64,000 bases of DNA, taken from the NCBI GenBank assembly GCA_964550025.1, contig CAZJYI010000020.1:37885-101884 (forward strand), given 5' to 3'. Both the position numbers and the translations under genes were made by a program. Shown piece after piece: positions 52,615 to 63,431 of the stretch. The notes under the pieces are model-generated. The model was not told where the DNA came from. It worked only from the letters and a program-made list of their open reading frames with translations, and made no database searches. The stretch is from CAZJYI01 sp964550025 (GTDB lineage: Bacteria > Verrucomicrobiota > Kiritimatiellia > UBA8416 > CAYOBW01). Every line of letters begins with the position of its first letter. The stretch's first letter is position 1.

Positions 52615-53211
52615 ATGAAACAAACACTCGCCGCAGCCCCACTTTTCGAACCGGTCCTGTTGGCTGAACTGCTGCGCCATGTGCGTGTAGCTGGTGACAG
52701 CGGAGATCGAGACACCGAATTGCAGGCCTACCAGAAGGTAGCCCGGGTAGCCGTCGAGGATCGTACGTGGCGAGCGCTCATCAATCAGACGTGGGACTTC
52801 TACTACGACAGCTTCACTAGCCCGATCTACCTGCCGAGGCCGCCCGTCTCGTCGATCACCTATTTCAAATACTACGATACCAGCGACACGCTCCAGACAC
52901 TTTCAACCGACGTATACGAATTGGGCGAGGTGTGGGGCGTGGGCACCGCGAGGTTGAAGCATGACCAAACTTGGCCTGCTGACTTCCGCGGGCACACGGA
53001 TGATATCGTGATTCGGTGCGTCTGTGGATATGGGGCCGCCGGTGCAAGTGTACCCGAGGGGCTGCGTCATGCGATCAAGATGATGGTTGCCGATATGTGG
53101 GAATTCCCGGAAACGGTTGTCAATGGTTCTGCCACGAAGCTTCCGACGGATAACGCGACCATGGCCCTGTTAGCCCCGTACAAGGTGCGACTTACTAGGA
53201 CGGGGGAATGA
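52615..53211 (+). CDS. Head-tail connector, second copy
   Basis: Same translation as 1848-2444. Confidence 0.85.
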   Translation: MKQTLAAAPLFEPVLLAELLRHVRVAGDSGDRDTELQAYQKVARVAVEDRTWRALINQTWDFYYDSFTSPIYLPRPPVSSITYFKYYDTSDTLQTLSTDVYELGEVWGVGTARLKHDQTWPADFRGHTDDIVIRCVCGYGAAGASVPEGLRHAIKMMVADMWEFPETVVNGSATKLPTDNATMALLAPYKVRLTRTGE

Positions 53212-53540
53212 TGGTCCACCGGATAGGAGAACGACGACACGCCGTTACGATTGAACAGCCGACGGCAAGCAACCCGGACGCGTATAGCGAACGGACTACG
53301 TCCTGGTCGAACTACGCGACGGGCGTATGGGCGGGGATCGATTCACAGGGAAGCCGAGAGGTCGAGCGGGCACAGCAGACAAGGGAAGAAGTAACCCACG
53401 TCGTGAAGATCGAATACGATAGCGGGGTGACGGTGGATATGCGAATCAAGTTTGGGTCACGGTACCTGGATATTGCCGGAGTCCAGAACACGGACGAGCG
53501 CGACCGGGAATTGGTCTTAGCCTGCGTGGAGCAAGAGTAG
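53208..53540 (+). CDS. Head closure protein, second copy
   Basis: Same translation as 2441-2773. Confidence 0.9.
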   Translation: MMVHRIGERRHAVTIEQPTASNPDAYSERTTSWSNYATGVWAGIDSQGSREVERAQQTREEVTHVVKIEYDSGVTVDMRIKFGSRYLDIAGVQNTDERDRELVLACVEQE

Positions 53541-54149
53541 ATGGCCGTCACGTCAACAATGTCGGGTGGTGCACGGATTCGCTTGTCCGGCGACAAGAAA
53601 CTGATGGCCATGTTCGCTCGGCTACCGAAGTTCGTGCGAGCAAGGGTACTTCGGCCGGCGCTGATGAAAGGCGCTTCGCCGATCCTGGCGGCCGCCCGAT
53701 CGGCTGCGCCGGTCGGCGAGACCGGGCTATTGAAAAAGAGCATCAAGGCACGCGCCGCGAAACGGAAGGCCAGGGATACGCGCCTTGTGGTAATCGGGCC
53801 AACGCATATGAAACGGACTTTCCGGCGAACCAAAGCCGGCAAACTCCGCGGCGTCGGGAAAAAGTCAATCGCCAAGTTTAAGGCGGAAGGGGCGACATTG
53901 GTACACGTCGACCCCGGCAACTACGGGCACCTTGTCGAGCGTGGCCGTGTGGCGGTTACGCCGACGGAGAAACGAATCATGCGGACACCGGAGGGCGTGT
54001 TTATCGGCAAACGCGCCAGGGCGGTTCCGGCGAGGCCATTCATGCGGCCGGCGTTCCAACAGAGCGGGCGAGCGTTTCGATTGATAACCGAACGGCTCAA
54101 AAAGAACATCAAAGAGGAAGCCGCCAAGTTTCGGCGGCGACGCGGATAA
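53541..54149 (+). CDS. HK97 gp10-like neck protein, second copy
   Basis: Same translation as 2774-3382. Confidence 0.88.
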   Translation: MAVTSTMSGGARIRLSGDKKLMAMFARLPKFVRARVLRPALMKGASPILAAARSAAPVGETGLLKKSIKARAAKRKARDTRLVVIGPTHMKRTFRRTKAGKLRGVGKKSIAKFKAEGATLVHVDPGNYGHLVERGRVAVTPTEKRIMRTPEGVFIGKRARAVPARPFMRPAFQQSGRAFRLITERLKKNIKEEAAKFRRRRG

Positions 54150-54562
54150 TGCCCGAGCGTCGAATGGTAGTGAAGCTGAAAGCAACGAGTGCCGTCACGG
54201 ACTTGATCGGCACCGGGAACGATGCACGTATATATCCGATCGGGCGCTATCAGGGAACAGCGTTGCCGGCCATCACCTATCAGCGTGTCGCCACCACACC
54301 GATCAACCATTCGACCGGACAAGTCGATACGGAGTTCTGCACGGTGCAGGTGAACTGCTTCGGTGCAACGTACACTGCCGCGAAGGGACTGGCGGCTGCT
54401 GTAGCTACAGCATTGAAGGGTTGGACGGACGATACGGAGTCGCCCGATATCGGAATGTGCCACAAGCACGGGGAATCGGATCTACCGCAAGCAACCCCGC
54501 AGGGACAAGAGGGGCCGGATGTAGAAGCCGTGACAATGGACTTCTTCATTCAGTACACCTAA
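54149..54562 (+). CDS. Tail terminator protein, second copy
   Basis: Same translation as 3382-3795. Confidence 0.82.
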   Translation: MPERRMVVKLKATSAVTDLIGTGNDARIYPIGRYQGTALPAITYQRVATTPINHSTGQVDTEFCTVQVNCFGATYTAAKGLAAAVATALKGWTDDTESPDIGMCHKHGESDLPQATPQGQEGPDVEAVTMDFFIQYT

Positions 54563-54577
54563 CACGGAGAAAGACCA

Positions 54578-54970
54578 ATGGCCGACAATGGCTTCAATGG
54601 CTTGACCGCCACGTGGAACCCCGAGGGTGATAACACCGCAGCTACTCTCGGGACGATTACGAACCTGTCGGACGAAGGCACGGCCGCGGAAATCGACGTT
54701 ACCGGTTCGTCTGATTCAACGCACGTGTTTGAATCCGGATTGCCCGATAGCACGACGACAGTCGATCTGGCCGGCGTCCCTGCCAACGAAAGCGATGACT
54801 CAACGAATATCGCTGTCGGCGACAAGGGCGCGCTGGCTGTAGAATGGGCAGACGACGGCACAGAGGGCACGCTATCCGACCCGGCGGCCATCACGGGGTT
54901 GTCGATCAGCGGTTCGGTCGACCAACCGATCACAAGTTCCCTGACTTTCCGGCCAAGCGTGGCGACGTAA
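54578..54970 (+). CDS. Tail tube candidate paralogue 1, second copy
   Basis: Same translation as 3811-4203. Confidence 0.65.
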   Translation: MADNGFNGLTATWNPEGDNTAATLGTITNLSDEGTAAEIDVTGSSDSTHVFESGLPDSTTTVDLAGVPANESDDSTNIAVGDKGALAVEWADDGTEGTLSDPAAITGLSISGSVDQPITSSLTFRPSVAT

Positions 54971-55002
54971 CGCACGGCGACAACTGAACAGGAGCCAATA
55001 CC

Positions 55003-55356
55003 ATGCCCGATGGATTCAACGCAACGACCGTCAGCTTCGACGACAACGGCCAGACGCCGCTTGTGTCTGCGAACTACGATGGGACGGCTGCCGAAGTCGA
55101 CGTCACCGGAGCTGCCGATAGCGAACACACGTACGAGCCGGGTATTACCGACGAAACCATCACTTGGGAAGTCGTCGGAATTCCACCGGGGACGATAGCG
55201 CTTGGTGATACCGGCGCCACCGTTGTCGAGTGGGGTGGGGTCGGCGCCGACAACTGGGGATCGTTCGCGAATGCCGTCATTACAGCGATCAGCCCGGGCG
55301 GCGGTATCGACGGTGCCAAGACAACCAGCGTCACGGCCAAGCCGTACAACGCATAA
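55003..55356 (+). CDS. Tail tube-like paralogue 2, second copy
   Basis: Same translation as 4236-4589. Confidence 0.6.
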   Translation: MPDGFNATTVSFDDNGQTPLVSANYDGTAAEVDVTGAADSEHTYEPGITDETITWEVVGIPPGTIALGDTGATVVEWGGVGADNWGSFANAVITAISPGGGIDGAKTTSVTAKPYNA

Positions 55357-55396
55357 CAACCAACGGGGCGCACACCTCAGAAGGAATCGTGGAATC

Positions 55397-55756
55397 ATGG
55401 GACTAAGAGATCAGATCGCCAACGTGAAAAATAAGGCCAAGGTACGGAAGGTCGAAACGCCCGAATGGGGACCCGACGCGCCGTGCGTCTGGGTGCGCAA
55501 GTTGACGGCCGACGAAGTGATGCGGGTTGCTAAGATCGCCGAAGACTCTGGCGCAAGCGACGACGAATTCCTGGTCTGGTTTTCGGCGTTCGTGATCGTC
55601 GAGGAGAACGGCGAACGAAGCTTCGACGACAAGAGCGAAGAAGATCGCCGCATCCTAGGCGGACGCGATCCCGACGTGCTACTACAGATCATCGAAGAAG
55701 CCCGTAGCTTCAACACGATGACTCTGGAATCTCGGGACACGATGGAAAAAAACTAA
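55397..55756 (+). CDS. Tail assembly chaperone gpG-like, second copy
   Basis: Same translation as 4630-4989. The slippery heptamer A_AAA_AAC is at 55747-55753. Confidence 0.82.
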   Translation: MGLRDQIANVKNKAKVRKVETPEWGPDAPCVWVRKLTADEVMRVAKIAEDSGASDDEFLVWFSAFVIVEENGERSFDDKSEEDRRILGGRDPDVLLQIIEEARSFNTMTLESRDTMEKN

Positions 55757-56115
55757 CTGACCGGGCCGACCTGCGGTTTCACCTGCTGTTGGCCCGGACG
55801 TGCGGGATGCCGTCAAGACGTGAATTGTACCAGCGGATCACCTATGAAGAACTTGCCGAGCAGGAGATCGCATACAAGCTGGACCCGTGGGACGAACAGC
55901 GGGCCGACCTGCGGGCGGGCGTAGTAGCATCCGCATCCCTTGTGCCGCACTTGAAGAAGGGGTCCAAGCCACCGTCGCCCGACAAGTTCGTTATGGGAGT
56001 CAACGGACCGGGCGCCCGACAGCAGACGCAAGAGGAAATGGAAGCGGTGGCACAACGCATCAATGAACGGCACCGCAAGGCAAAAGAAGCGAAGGACCGG
56101 AGCAATAGAGAGTAG
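55753..56115 (+). CDS. gpT-like frameshift extension, second copy
   Basis: Same frame as 4986-5348, entered by -1 frameshift. Confidence 0.8.
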   Translation, partial: LTDRADLRFHLLLARTCGMPSRRELYQRITYEELAEQEIAYKLDPWDEQRADLRAGVVASASLVPHLKKGSKPPSPDKFVMGVNGPGARQQTQEEMEAVAQRINERHRKAKEAKDRSNRE

Positions 56116-56117
56116 TC

Positions 56118-57398
56118 ATGCCAGCAGCAGTCGGACAACTTCGGATCGATCTAGTGGCAAACATCGGCAAGTTTGCTTCCGGGATGAAGAAGTCTACCGG
56201 CGATCTGTCGCGATTCCAAAAGGCAGCCAAGAGTGCGAGCACTGCAATTAAGCAATTCGGCGGAAGCCTTGGAGGCATCGCGACAATAGGCGGTCTTGGC
56301 TTCATGGTCCAGCGGCAGATTGATCTTCTGGACGCGCTCGGGAAAACGTCGGATCGTCTCGGAATCAATATCGAACAGTTGCAGGAACTTCGACACGCAG
56401 CCGGCGCTACCGGCGTATCGATCCAGACGTTGGAAATGGGCCTGCAAAGAATGGTCAAGAGAATTGGCCAGGCATCTGCCGGCACAGGCGAAGCCGTAAA
56501 GGTGCTGGAGGAATTGCGACTAGATCCGGGGCAGCTTGCGAAGCTTGCTCCAGATAGGGCGTTCGTTCAGATATCAGAAAGGATCAACGAACTTGCGACA
56601 CAGTATGACAAAGTCCGGGTTGCGGCAGCCATCTTCGATAGTGAAGGCGTTGCGTTGGTTAACACTATGGCGCTTGGTGCGGACGGCCTCGCTAACATGG
56701 CAAAAGAGGCACGCAATCTCGGCAAGGTCCTGGATGAGGAAACAGTGCGCTCCGCAGAGAACGCAAAGCAAGCTATCGAGAATCTGAAGGATACGCTTAG
56801 CGGGGCTATAGGACGGAGCGTGCCGGTGCTAGATCGTTCGATCAAGGGATTTCAGGGAGCATTCCACCAAGTCGCCGCAATGGGATACGCGCTACGAGGC
56901 ATATTCAGCCAAAAGGATAGGGATATTGCAAAGGCCGTTGCCGATGAAGCGGGCAAGCTGTTTCGCGGAGAAACCGGTAGTTTCGGCCCGCGTCCGGAAA
57001 GTAGCGTGAGAGGCGTAGAGGCAAAAGCGAATCGCAAGTTCCTGAATTTTACCGATGACCTGTTTGACAACGTATTCGGAGGCACGAAAAGCGGCGTCGC
57101 TAAGCTGTCAGAAAACCTGGCGCCCACGCTGCTGGCAATGCGGGCGACAAGGCTGCGTCGTATGTTCGACTGGTTTGGACAATTCGGAAACCTCCAGCCA
57201 ATTGGAGGCGCACGTGATATGTCGAGTGCGTTTGGTTTCGCCCAACCGTCTGGTCTGGCAACTCGCGGGTCGTCCTTGGCAGCATCGCTGATCGCAGATA
57301 TCGACAATCGAATCGCAGCCCAAGAAACGGAGCGTCGGCTACTTGAAAAGATCGAGCAGAACACACGACCGACAAACAAGGAGCTTGATCTGAGATGA
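56118..57398 (+). CDS. Tape measure protein, second copy
   Basis: Same translation as 5351-6631. Confidence 0.85.
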   Translation: MPAAVGQLRIDLVANIGKFASGMKKSTGDLSRFQKAAKSASTAIKQFGGSLGGIATIGGLGFMVQRQIDLLDALGKTSDRLGINIEQLQELRHAAGATGVSIQTLEMGLQRMVKRIGQASAGTGEAVKVLEELRLDPGQLAKLAPDRAFVQISERINELATQYDKVRVAAAIFDSEGVALVNTMALGADGLANMAKEARNLGKVLDEETVRSAENAKQAIENLKDTLSGAIGRSVPVLDRSIKGFQGAFHQVAAMGYALRGIFSQKDRDIAKAVADEAGKLFRGETGSFGPRPESSVRGVEAKANRKFLNFTDDLFDNVFGGTKSGVAKLSENLAPTLLAMRATRLRRMFDWFGQFGNLQPIGGARDMSSAFGFAQPSGLATRGSSLAASLIADIDNRIAAQETERRLLEKIEQNTRPTNKELDLR

Positions 57399-58258
57399 GC
57401 GTTGTAAGGTTTGTTCCGAAGCACGGAGGCCAAGAGTCGTCAGAGAGCGATATTGTCCGGACTTACGTTGCCGAATATCACGTAGTGACCAACAATGCGT
57501 CGGATGGCCCTAATCTGATACGCAGGGATATCAGGTGTCCAAAGCGTGGGTCGGTCTATCAGTTCGCTGGCGACGTTGACACCACGGCTCGATGCACCGG
57601 CGTCGATGTGGCGCAGGTAGACCAGAGGGTGTGGCTGGTCACGGCCAACTACTCTTCGGCGTTCAATCCGCTGGACCAGGCCGGCGTACTGCATGACAAC
57701 CCGCTGGATCGCCCGCCTGTACTTTCGTGGTCGACCGTCAAAAGGGAAACAACGAAGCCGTCCGATAAGGCGAATAAGCTATTCGACAACGCAGTCGGCG
57801 AACTGCTGAACCCGCCACCGCCGATTCCTGAGTCGCTGCTTTCATTGACGATTACACGGAACGAATTGGGATTCCTGCCGTCGCGTTTCTTTAGGTACAT
57901 CGACTCCACGAATGCCGATCGGTGGTTCGGGTATCCGCCCAAGCGGTGGTACGTTGACGATATATCGGCGACCGAAGAGGCAGACAATGGACAGGTATTC
58001 TGGTCGGTACGGTACACGTTCATCCTTGGCCGCGAACCGTGGAACCCGTTGCGGATTCCGCACGTCGGGCTAAAATACTTCGAGAACGCCGCGGCGATCT
58101 TGCCTACGTTGGCGAAGGACAAGAATGGCGTAGCGACGGGCCAGCTTGTGAAACTCCGCGCAGACGGTCAATTGTGGGACGGGCCGAAGGGGACAACGGA
58201 TTGGCTGGAATTCAAGGCATACGATGAAGTGGCATTTGCTCCTCTAATGCTGCCGTAG
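57395..58258 (+). CDS. Tail tip-region hypothetical protein, second copy
   Basis: Same translation as 6628-7491. Confidence 0.55.
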   Translation: MSVVRFVPKHGGQESSESDIVRTYVAEYHVVTNNASDGPNLIRRDIRCPKRGSVYQFAGDVDTTARCTGVDVAQVDQRVWLVTANYSSAFNPLDQAGVLHDNPLDRPPVLSWSTVKRETTKPSDKANKLFDNAVGELLNPPPPIPESLLSLTITRNELGFLPSRFFRYIDSTNADRWFGYPPKRWYVDDISATEEADNGQVFWSVRYTFILGREPWNPLRIPHVGLKYFENAAAILPTLAKDKNGVATGQLVKLRADGQLWDGPKGTTDWLEFKAYDEVAFAPLMLP

Positions 58259-58271
58259 AAAGGGACCGATC

Positions 58272-59555
58272 ATGGCCACAGTAGTATGGGAAGGCGGCGC
58301 GGCGTCGATCAAGCAAGTCGACAAGGCCACGCCAGGCGGCACGATTGAAGCCGACGACGTCTTCATTGTCACGATCAATGGAAAAGACGTTAGCGCTATA
58401 GCCGGTGGAACTACCGTGGCCGATGTAACGGCCGCCGTCAAAGCCGCATGGGACGCTTCAGGGCTCCCCGAAGCCAGCACGATTACGGCAACCGACGATA
58501 CGATGCACATTACCTTTACGGCCGTAACGGCGGGAGTACCGTTCACGATTACCGTATCGACAACTGAAGCCGGAGGCGTGGCGGCCGATGCCCAGACCTT
58601 CGTAAAGGCATCGGTCACGGCAATTAGCAGTCCGAATAGTTGGGACAATGCCGACAACTGGAGTTCTGGCGCCGTGCCAGCCGGTGGTGATGATGTGGTC
58701 TTCGAGAATTCGACCACGTCTTGCCTGTACGGACTAGATCAGGCCAACGCAATCGCCAGTCTGGCAGTCAAGGCAAACTTCACTGGGCACATCGGTTTGC
58801 CTCGCGATAACAGCGGAGGTTATGCTGAATACCTGCCGACGGAGCTTGACCTGAAAACGGCCGTTACGTCAGTCAAGATCGGCGAGGGTGAAGGCGATGG
58901 TAGCGGGCGGATCAAGCTTGGGACTGGCATCCTAGCAGGCAACCTGACGATCAGCGTTTACAAGACGGGCGTAGCCGCAGAAGATGGCGTGCCGCCGTTG
59001 CTGATTACGACTGGCACGCAATCGAACACGACAACCCTGAATGTCAACCGCGGCACGGTCGGGGTGGCATTCTTCGCCGGCGAAACCGCCGAAGTCGACG
59101 TGCTGAACGTGACCTACATCACAACGCCATCCAGTGATTCTACGGTCTACATCGGATCGGGGATCACCGGCGGTATCGGCACGATCGACCAGACGGCCGG
59201 TAGCGTTGACCTGGAGTGCACCACGACGACCGTTACGGCTCGCGGCAGCACGCTTACGATCGGCGGAACCGCGACCGTCACGACGTTGACGCTGACCGAC
59301 GGTGCGACGTGCTATTACGACAGCAGCGGGACGGCAACGACGATCAACGTCCTGAGTGCGTCGACGCTGGACTTCCGTCGCGACAGCAACGCCCGGACCG
59401 TGGCGAATGCGAACGTGTACGCCGGCACGTTCCTATACGACCCGAACGCTACGGTTACGTGGACTAACGGCATCGACCTAGAGCAATGCGACCTGGATGA
59501 CGTGACGCTTCAGATCGGGGCAAACCAGACTATCTCGCTTTCGGCAATCGACTAG
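58272..59555 (+). CDS. Beta-repeat tail protein, second copy
   Basis: Same translation as 7505-8788. Confidence 0.6.
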   Translation: MATVVWEGGAASIKQVDKATPGGTIEADDVFIVTINGKDVSAIAGGTTVADVTAAVKAAWDASGLPEASTITATDDTMHITFTAVTAGVPFTITVSTTEAGGVAADAQTFVKASVTAISSPNSWDNADNWSSGAVPAGGDDVVFENSTTSCLYGLDQANAIASLAVKANFTGHIGLPRDNSGGYAEYLPTELDLKTAVTSVKIGEGEGDGSGRIKLGTGILAGNLTISVYKTGVAAEDGVPPLLITTGTQSNTTTLNVNRGTVGVAFFAGETAEVDVLNVTYITTPSSDSTVYIGSGITGGIGTIDQTAGSVDLECTTTTVTARGSTLTIGGTATVTTLTLTDGATCYYDSSGTATTINVLSASTLDFRRDSNARTVANANVYAGTFLYDPNATVTWTNGIDLEQCDLDDVTLQIGANQTISLSAID

Positions 59556-59561
59556 GAAATC

Positions 59562-60224
59562 ATGCCGCAGGATAGCTACCAGACGATCAGCACCAAGGCG
59601 GGCGACCGTATCGCTGCTGCTACGCATTGGGTGGAAGCTCAACGCCGGTTTCTCGTGCAAGGCGAGCAACCCGAAACGCCTCCGGTGCCATTCATCTTTC
59701 TGCGGTTTGAGTTGTCAACGGTTTTGAGCCCCAGTAGTGACGATACGCCGACGACGTGCAATGGATACGGTCTATACTGGTCAGACACGGAAGAAGATTA
59801 CGCGGCCGACACGTCCACCGAATTCAAGCTGATCGACCTGTCCGGCGTCCGTCACGGCCGCGCTTATGCGGCCAGTGCCCGGGGCGGCAGGGGGTGGGCT
59901 GTTAAGCCGCATGATGTTGGGATTGCGGCGGGCGGCGATCGCTGGGAGATCATCGAACTCGACTGGATGGCCAAGGTAATCGAATTCTCTGTAGACAACG
60001 CTTCCGGCTTCGACACGTCCGACGAGACGGTAGCCGTGACGGTCGACAGCTACGATGATGGATACGACCCGGACCCCGGAGGCGACGGGCTGACGATCTA
60101 CAATAAGCTGACGTCGACGGCTGATACTTATCTATTCAAGGGCGACGACGACGACAAGGGGATCGCACGATTCTACCCGAAGCTGGGGTACTATCGCATC
60201 TGGCAAATGGAGTGCCCAGACTGA
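59562..60224 (+). CDS. Hypothetical tail-region protein, second copy
   Basis: Same translation as 8795-9457. Confidence 0.5.
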   Translation: MPQDSYQTISTKAGDRIAAATHWVEAQRRFLVQGEQPETPPVPFIFLRFELSTVLSPSSDDTPTTCNGYGLYWSDTEEDYAADTSTEFKLIDLSGVRHGRAYAASARGGRGWAVKPHDVGIAAGGDRWEIIELDWMAKVIEFSVDNASGFDTSDETVAVTVDSYDDGYDPDPGGDGLTIYNKLTSTADTYLFKGDDDDKGIARFYPKLGYYRIWQMECPD

Positions 60225-60754
60225 TGCGACGCAATAGAAGGTCACCGCTTTGGCTTCCGTGGCTGTGGGTTCCACGCCCGCTCGGATTCGGCTGGTATCC
60301 GTGCAATTGCTGTAAGTGTCCGTGTTCAAGTACGGTGCCAGCGACTCTTGATGTTCTCATTAACGCAGAGATAGCGCCATTCGGTTGCGCCGATTGCAAC
60401 GATCTGGACGATACGTACACAGTGGATTACGTCCGCTGCGAAATACACGACGAATTCAGCCCGACACAGACGTGGTGCTACTGGCGGTACGGATTCGGCT
60501 CTACGATCTGCGAGGCGGATTACCTGATTATCAGGCTGGCGTACACGCCCGGTACGCCGGACAAGGTGCGATTGTATTTTGGATTCAATACGGACGGAAG
60601 CAGTGCCTTTGAACAGAAGATAACCGCTGGCTACAAAGAGTGGACTGCCAGCGAAGTTGACTGCACAGCATGGTCGAGTCAAGCGCTGGATACGGCCGCG
60701 ACGGCCGGCACGCGATGCCTTATGACCGACCCGCCCGAGGTGACCTCGCCGTGA
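60224..60754 (+). CDS. Cysteine-rich tail-region protein, second copy
   Basis: Same translation as 9457-9987. Confidence 0.55.
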   Translation: MRRNRRSPLWLPWLWVPRPLGFGWYPCNCCKCPCSSTVPATLDVLINAEIAPFGCADCNDLDDTYTVDYVRCEIHDEFSPTQTWCYWRYGFGSTICEADYLIIRLAYTPGTPDKVRLYFGFNTDGSSAFEQKITAGYKEWTASEVDCTAWSSQALDTAATAGTRCLMTDPPEVTSP

Positions 60755-60993
60755 TTGACTGCATGTTTGATACCGGCCCACCGTGGATATGCACGCGATG
60801 CGGCTGGCAGCACCCCGGGTCGCAGCCGACTCCACCACGGCACAATTGCCCCAAGTCGCCAAGCCGCGGCCTAGGGGATACAATAGCGAAGGTGACCAGC
60901 TCACTTGGAATCAAACCGTGTGGCGGCTGCAAGAAACGGCAGGCGGCACTTAACCGAAGGTTTCCGTACAAGCGGAAGCAACCGACAACGTAA
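60751..60993 (+). CDS. Zinc-binding small protein, second copy
   Basis: Same translation as 9984-10226, from GTG 60751. Confidence 0.6.
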   Translation: MIDCMFDTGPPWICTRCGWQHPGSQPTPPRHNCPKSPSRGLGDTIAKVTSSLGIKPCGGCKKRQAALNRRFPYKRKQPTT

Positions 60994-61004
60994 GGGAGTT
61001 TCCC

Positions 61005-61679
61005 ATGGGTTACAATGCAGAACTCGATATCGTCAACGTCCACGTCGCCATGGACGTAGTTTCTGGTGCGTCGCTGGCAATCGCCGGTACGGCGGTCACG
61101 GCCACGGCCGCGGAATTGAATATCTTGGATGGAGTCACGGCCACGTCATCCGAGTTGAATCAACTTGATGGAAACATTCTCAACGATATGGCGACGACGG
61201 CGGGCGCCGGAATTACCGGCGGTGCCGACAACTTCGCCAGTAGCGTTACGAAAGTCGGCACGCTATTCCACACCGTCATCGTGATTGATATCGATGGGCT
61301 CAACAGCGGTGGTACGGCGGCCGACATCATTGGGCAGGCCGACACGGCGGATTGTGCCCTTGGCCAGATCACCGCCGCCCGGAACGGTACGATCTTCGCC
61401 GGGCAACTTCGGTGCCTGGAAGCCACCTCCACCGGTGACGATGACATCGACCTGTACTCCGGCGACTTGGCTACCGGGACAGAAGATGCCAATATCGACA
61501 CGGCGGACAGCGGCAGTGCCACGCAGTTGTGCAATTCCGGCAACCTCGTGGCCGGGTCGGTCATTCCGTTGACCGCGTTTCCCCCGGCCGATGATTACCT
61601 GTACTTGGTCGCCGGCACCGGAGACTCCAATACCACCTACACGGCTGGTATTCTGGTGATTGAACTCTGGGGCAAGTAG
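61005..61679 (+). CDS. ELN-x-LDG fibre paralogue 1, second copy
   Basis: Same translation as 10238-10912. Confidence 0.7.
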   Translation: MGYNAELDIVNVHVAMDVVSGASLAIAGTAVTATAAELNILDGVTATSSELNQLDGNILNDMATTAGAGITGGADNFASSVTKVGTLFHTVIVIDIDGLNSGGTAADIIGQADTADCALGQITAARNGTIFAGQLRCLEATSTGDDDIDLYSGDLATGTEDANIDTADSGSATQLCNSGNLVAGSVIPLTAFPPADDYLYLVAGTGDSNTTYTAGILVIELWGK

Positions 61680-61704
61680 GCGAAGAAAACCGAAAGGATT
61701 GACC

Positions 61705-62274
61705 ATGGGACACAACGCATCCCTTGCGAGGGCGAAGGTCTGGGAGGCATTCACGATCGACGCTGGCGCCGTCTGGGATATCGGTGGTACGCAGGTCACG
61801 GCCACCGCCACCGAATTGAATATCCTCGACGGGGTCACGGCCACGGCCGCGGAATTGAACATCATGGACGGGGTAACCGCGACGTCGAGCGAGATTAACC
61901 TGCTGGACAATCAACCAGCGTCGGTGACGTGGACGGTCGGCAACGAAGCGGTCGACGTCATCAACGTACAGGGGGCGATCAAGGATACCGGTGGCGCCGC
62001 TCTTGACCACGCCGTGCAGATCGACTTCTACGTTGCCAACGATAGCACCGGGTTGAATATCGGTACGGCACCGAATGGCGGTATCGCAGCGAGTACGATC
62101 GGAAAGATTGCCGCAGAGCCGAATGCGGACATCGTCCTTCGGTTCATCACGAACGCCATCGGCGTGTTCAATATGAACATTACCGAAACGGGCACCGGTA
62201 CGTGGTACCCCGTTGCGGTCCTACCGAACGGAGCGTTGGCCGTCGGCAAAACTGACGCGATAACGTTCACGTGA
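61705..62274 (+). CDS. ELN-x-LDG fibre paralogue 2, second copy
   Basis: Same translation as 10938-11507. Confidence 0.7.
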   Translation: MGHNASLARAKVWEAFTIDAGAVWDIGGTQVTATATELNILDGVTATAAELNIMDGVTATSSEINLLDNQPASVTWTVGNEAVDVINVQGAIKDTGGAALDHAVQIDFYVANDSTGLNIGTAPNGGIAASTIGKIAAEPNADIVLRFITNAIGVFNMNITETGTGTWYPVAVLPNGALAVGKTDAITFT

Positions 62275-62313
62275 TTGTAACCAGGAATCAAAAGGAATCG
62301 AAAAGGAATCAAA

Positions 62314-63084
62314 ATGGAATCATCGGAAACCGTTGTGTTCTTGGCGATGCCTCGCCACAAGAGAGAGATTGACGCACTCGCTGCGAAACGCTTCTATAGT
62401 CAAATGACGGCTCGGCCCTACGGGATAGCCTTCCTGTCCGTAGGGTCGAGCCTTCTCGCGCGTGGCTTCAACACGCTCTGGTCTACCGCGTTGAATTACG
62501 CCGCACAGGGCAAGGTGACGCACTTTGCGATGCTGCACTCTGACGTAGCGCCGGAACCGTACTGGCTCGACAAGCTGATTGACTTGTCGACTGAACATGA
62601 GGCGGACGTTCTTTCCGTAGTCATTCCGCTGAAGGGAAACGAAGGCACGACGTCGACGGGCATCAGCTACAACGACAAGACGTGGGAGCCGGAAAAGCGA
62701 TTCACGATTCGCGAAGTCTGCACGTTCCCGGAAGTTTTCACCGCCACGGATATTGGGTACGCTGGCCAGCCGCTACTGGTCAATACCGGTTGCTGGATTG
62801 CCGACGTTCGCAAACCGTGGTGTACGGCGGTAGACGATAGCGGCTGCCTGAAATCATTCTTCACGATCAACGATCGCGTGCGGTGGGACGACGAGCGGAA
62901 TACGTGGCAGCCCGAGGTCGAGCCGGAGGACTGGTTTTTCTCGCGGTCTCTCCACGGGGCAGGCTGCCGGGTAATGGCCACGACCGCAATCAAGGTCGAG
63001 CACGTCGGCGATGCGAGCTACAGCAATCAGGGCGAGTGGGGCGTGGAGGTCGATCCACGCACGACCAGCGTTCAGGTAGAGTAA
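62314..63084 (+). CDS. Glycosyltransferase, second copy
   Basis: Same translation as 11547-12317. Confidence 0.75.
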   Translation: MESSETVVFLAMPRHKREIDALAAKRFYSQMTARPYGIAFLSVGSSLLARGFNTLWSTALNYAAQGKVTHFAMLHSDVAPEPYWLDKLIDLSTEHEADVLSVVIPLKGNEGTTSTGISYNDKTWEPEKRFTIREVCTFPEVFTATDIGYAGQPLLVNTGCWIADVRKPWCTAVDDSGCLKSFFTINDRVRWDDERNTWQPEVEPEDWFFSRSLHGAGCRVMATTAIKVEHVGDASYSNQGEWGVEVDPRTTSVQVE

Positions 63085-63157
63085 TCTACCCCCTCTGGCG
63101 TTCTCAGTAATACGGAAAACTATTCCGTAATATCCGCCCGGCATCCACAATTTCCGC

Positions 63158-63185
63158 TTGACACCAACGACCAACGGTGTAGAAT
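63158..63185 (+). promoter_or_regulatory. Early promoter, second copy
   Basis: Same as 12391-12418: TTGACA, 16 bp, TAGAAT. Confidence 0.75.
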
Positions 63186-63202
63186 CCAAACATCATTAGG
63201 AA

Positions 63203-63347
63203 GTGGAGTTCCCAAATGGTCAGCAAGACCTATCTAGCAACGAACGTAGCCCGGCGCCTCTCCACGAGGGAACTCCACGCGCTGTGGCTCCAGCGGCGGC
63301 GGTACGGACACAGGATGGCTGGCCGCCGTCGCGTTTTGAATCGGAGG
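63203..63347 (+). promoter_or_regulatory. Structured leader, second copy
   Basis: Same as 12436-12580, with the start-masking 11-bp stem and the GTTTT-ended hairpin. Confidence 0.55.
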
Positions 63348-63431
63348 CTGGCGATGCGAAAGGCAATTGACGTGTTGTTTCTCGCCTGCGCACTTGCGGT
63401 CGCCGTGTATTCGATCGCCGCAGGAATGTAG
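63216..63431 (+). CDS. Small membrane-segment protein, second copy
   Basis: Same translation as 12449-12664. The internal start is at 63354. Confidence 0.55.
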   Translation: MVSKTYLATNVARRLSTRELHALWLQRRRYGHRMAGRRRVLNRRLAMRKAIDVLFLACALAVAVYSIAAGM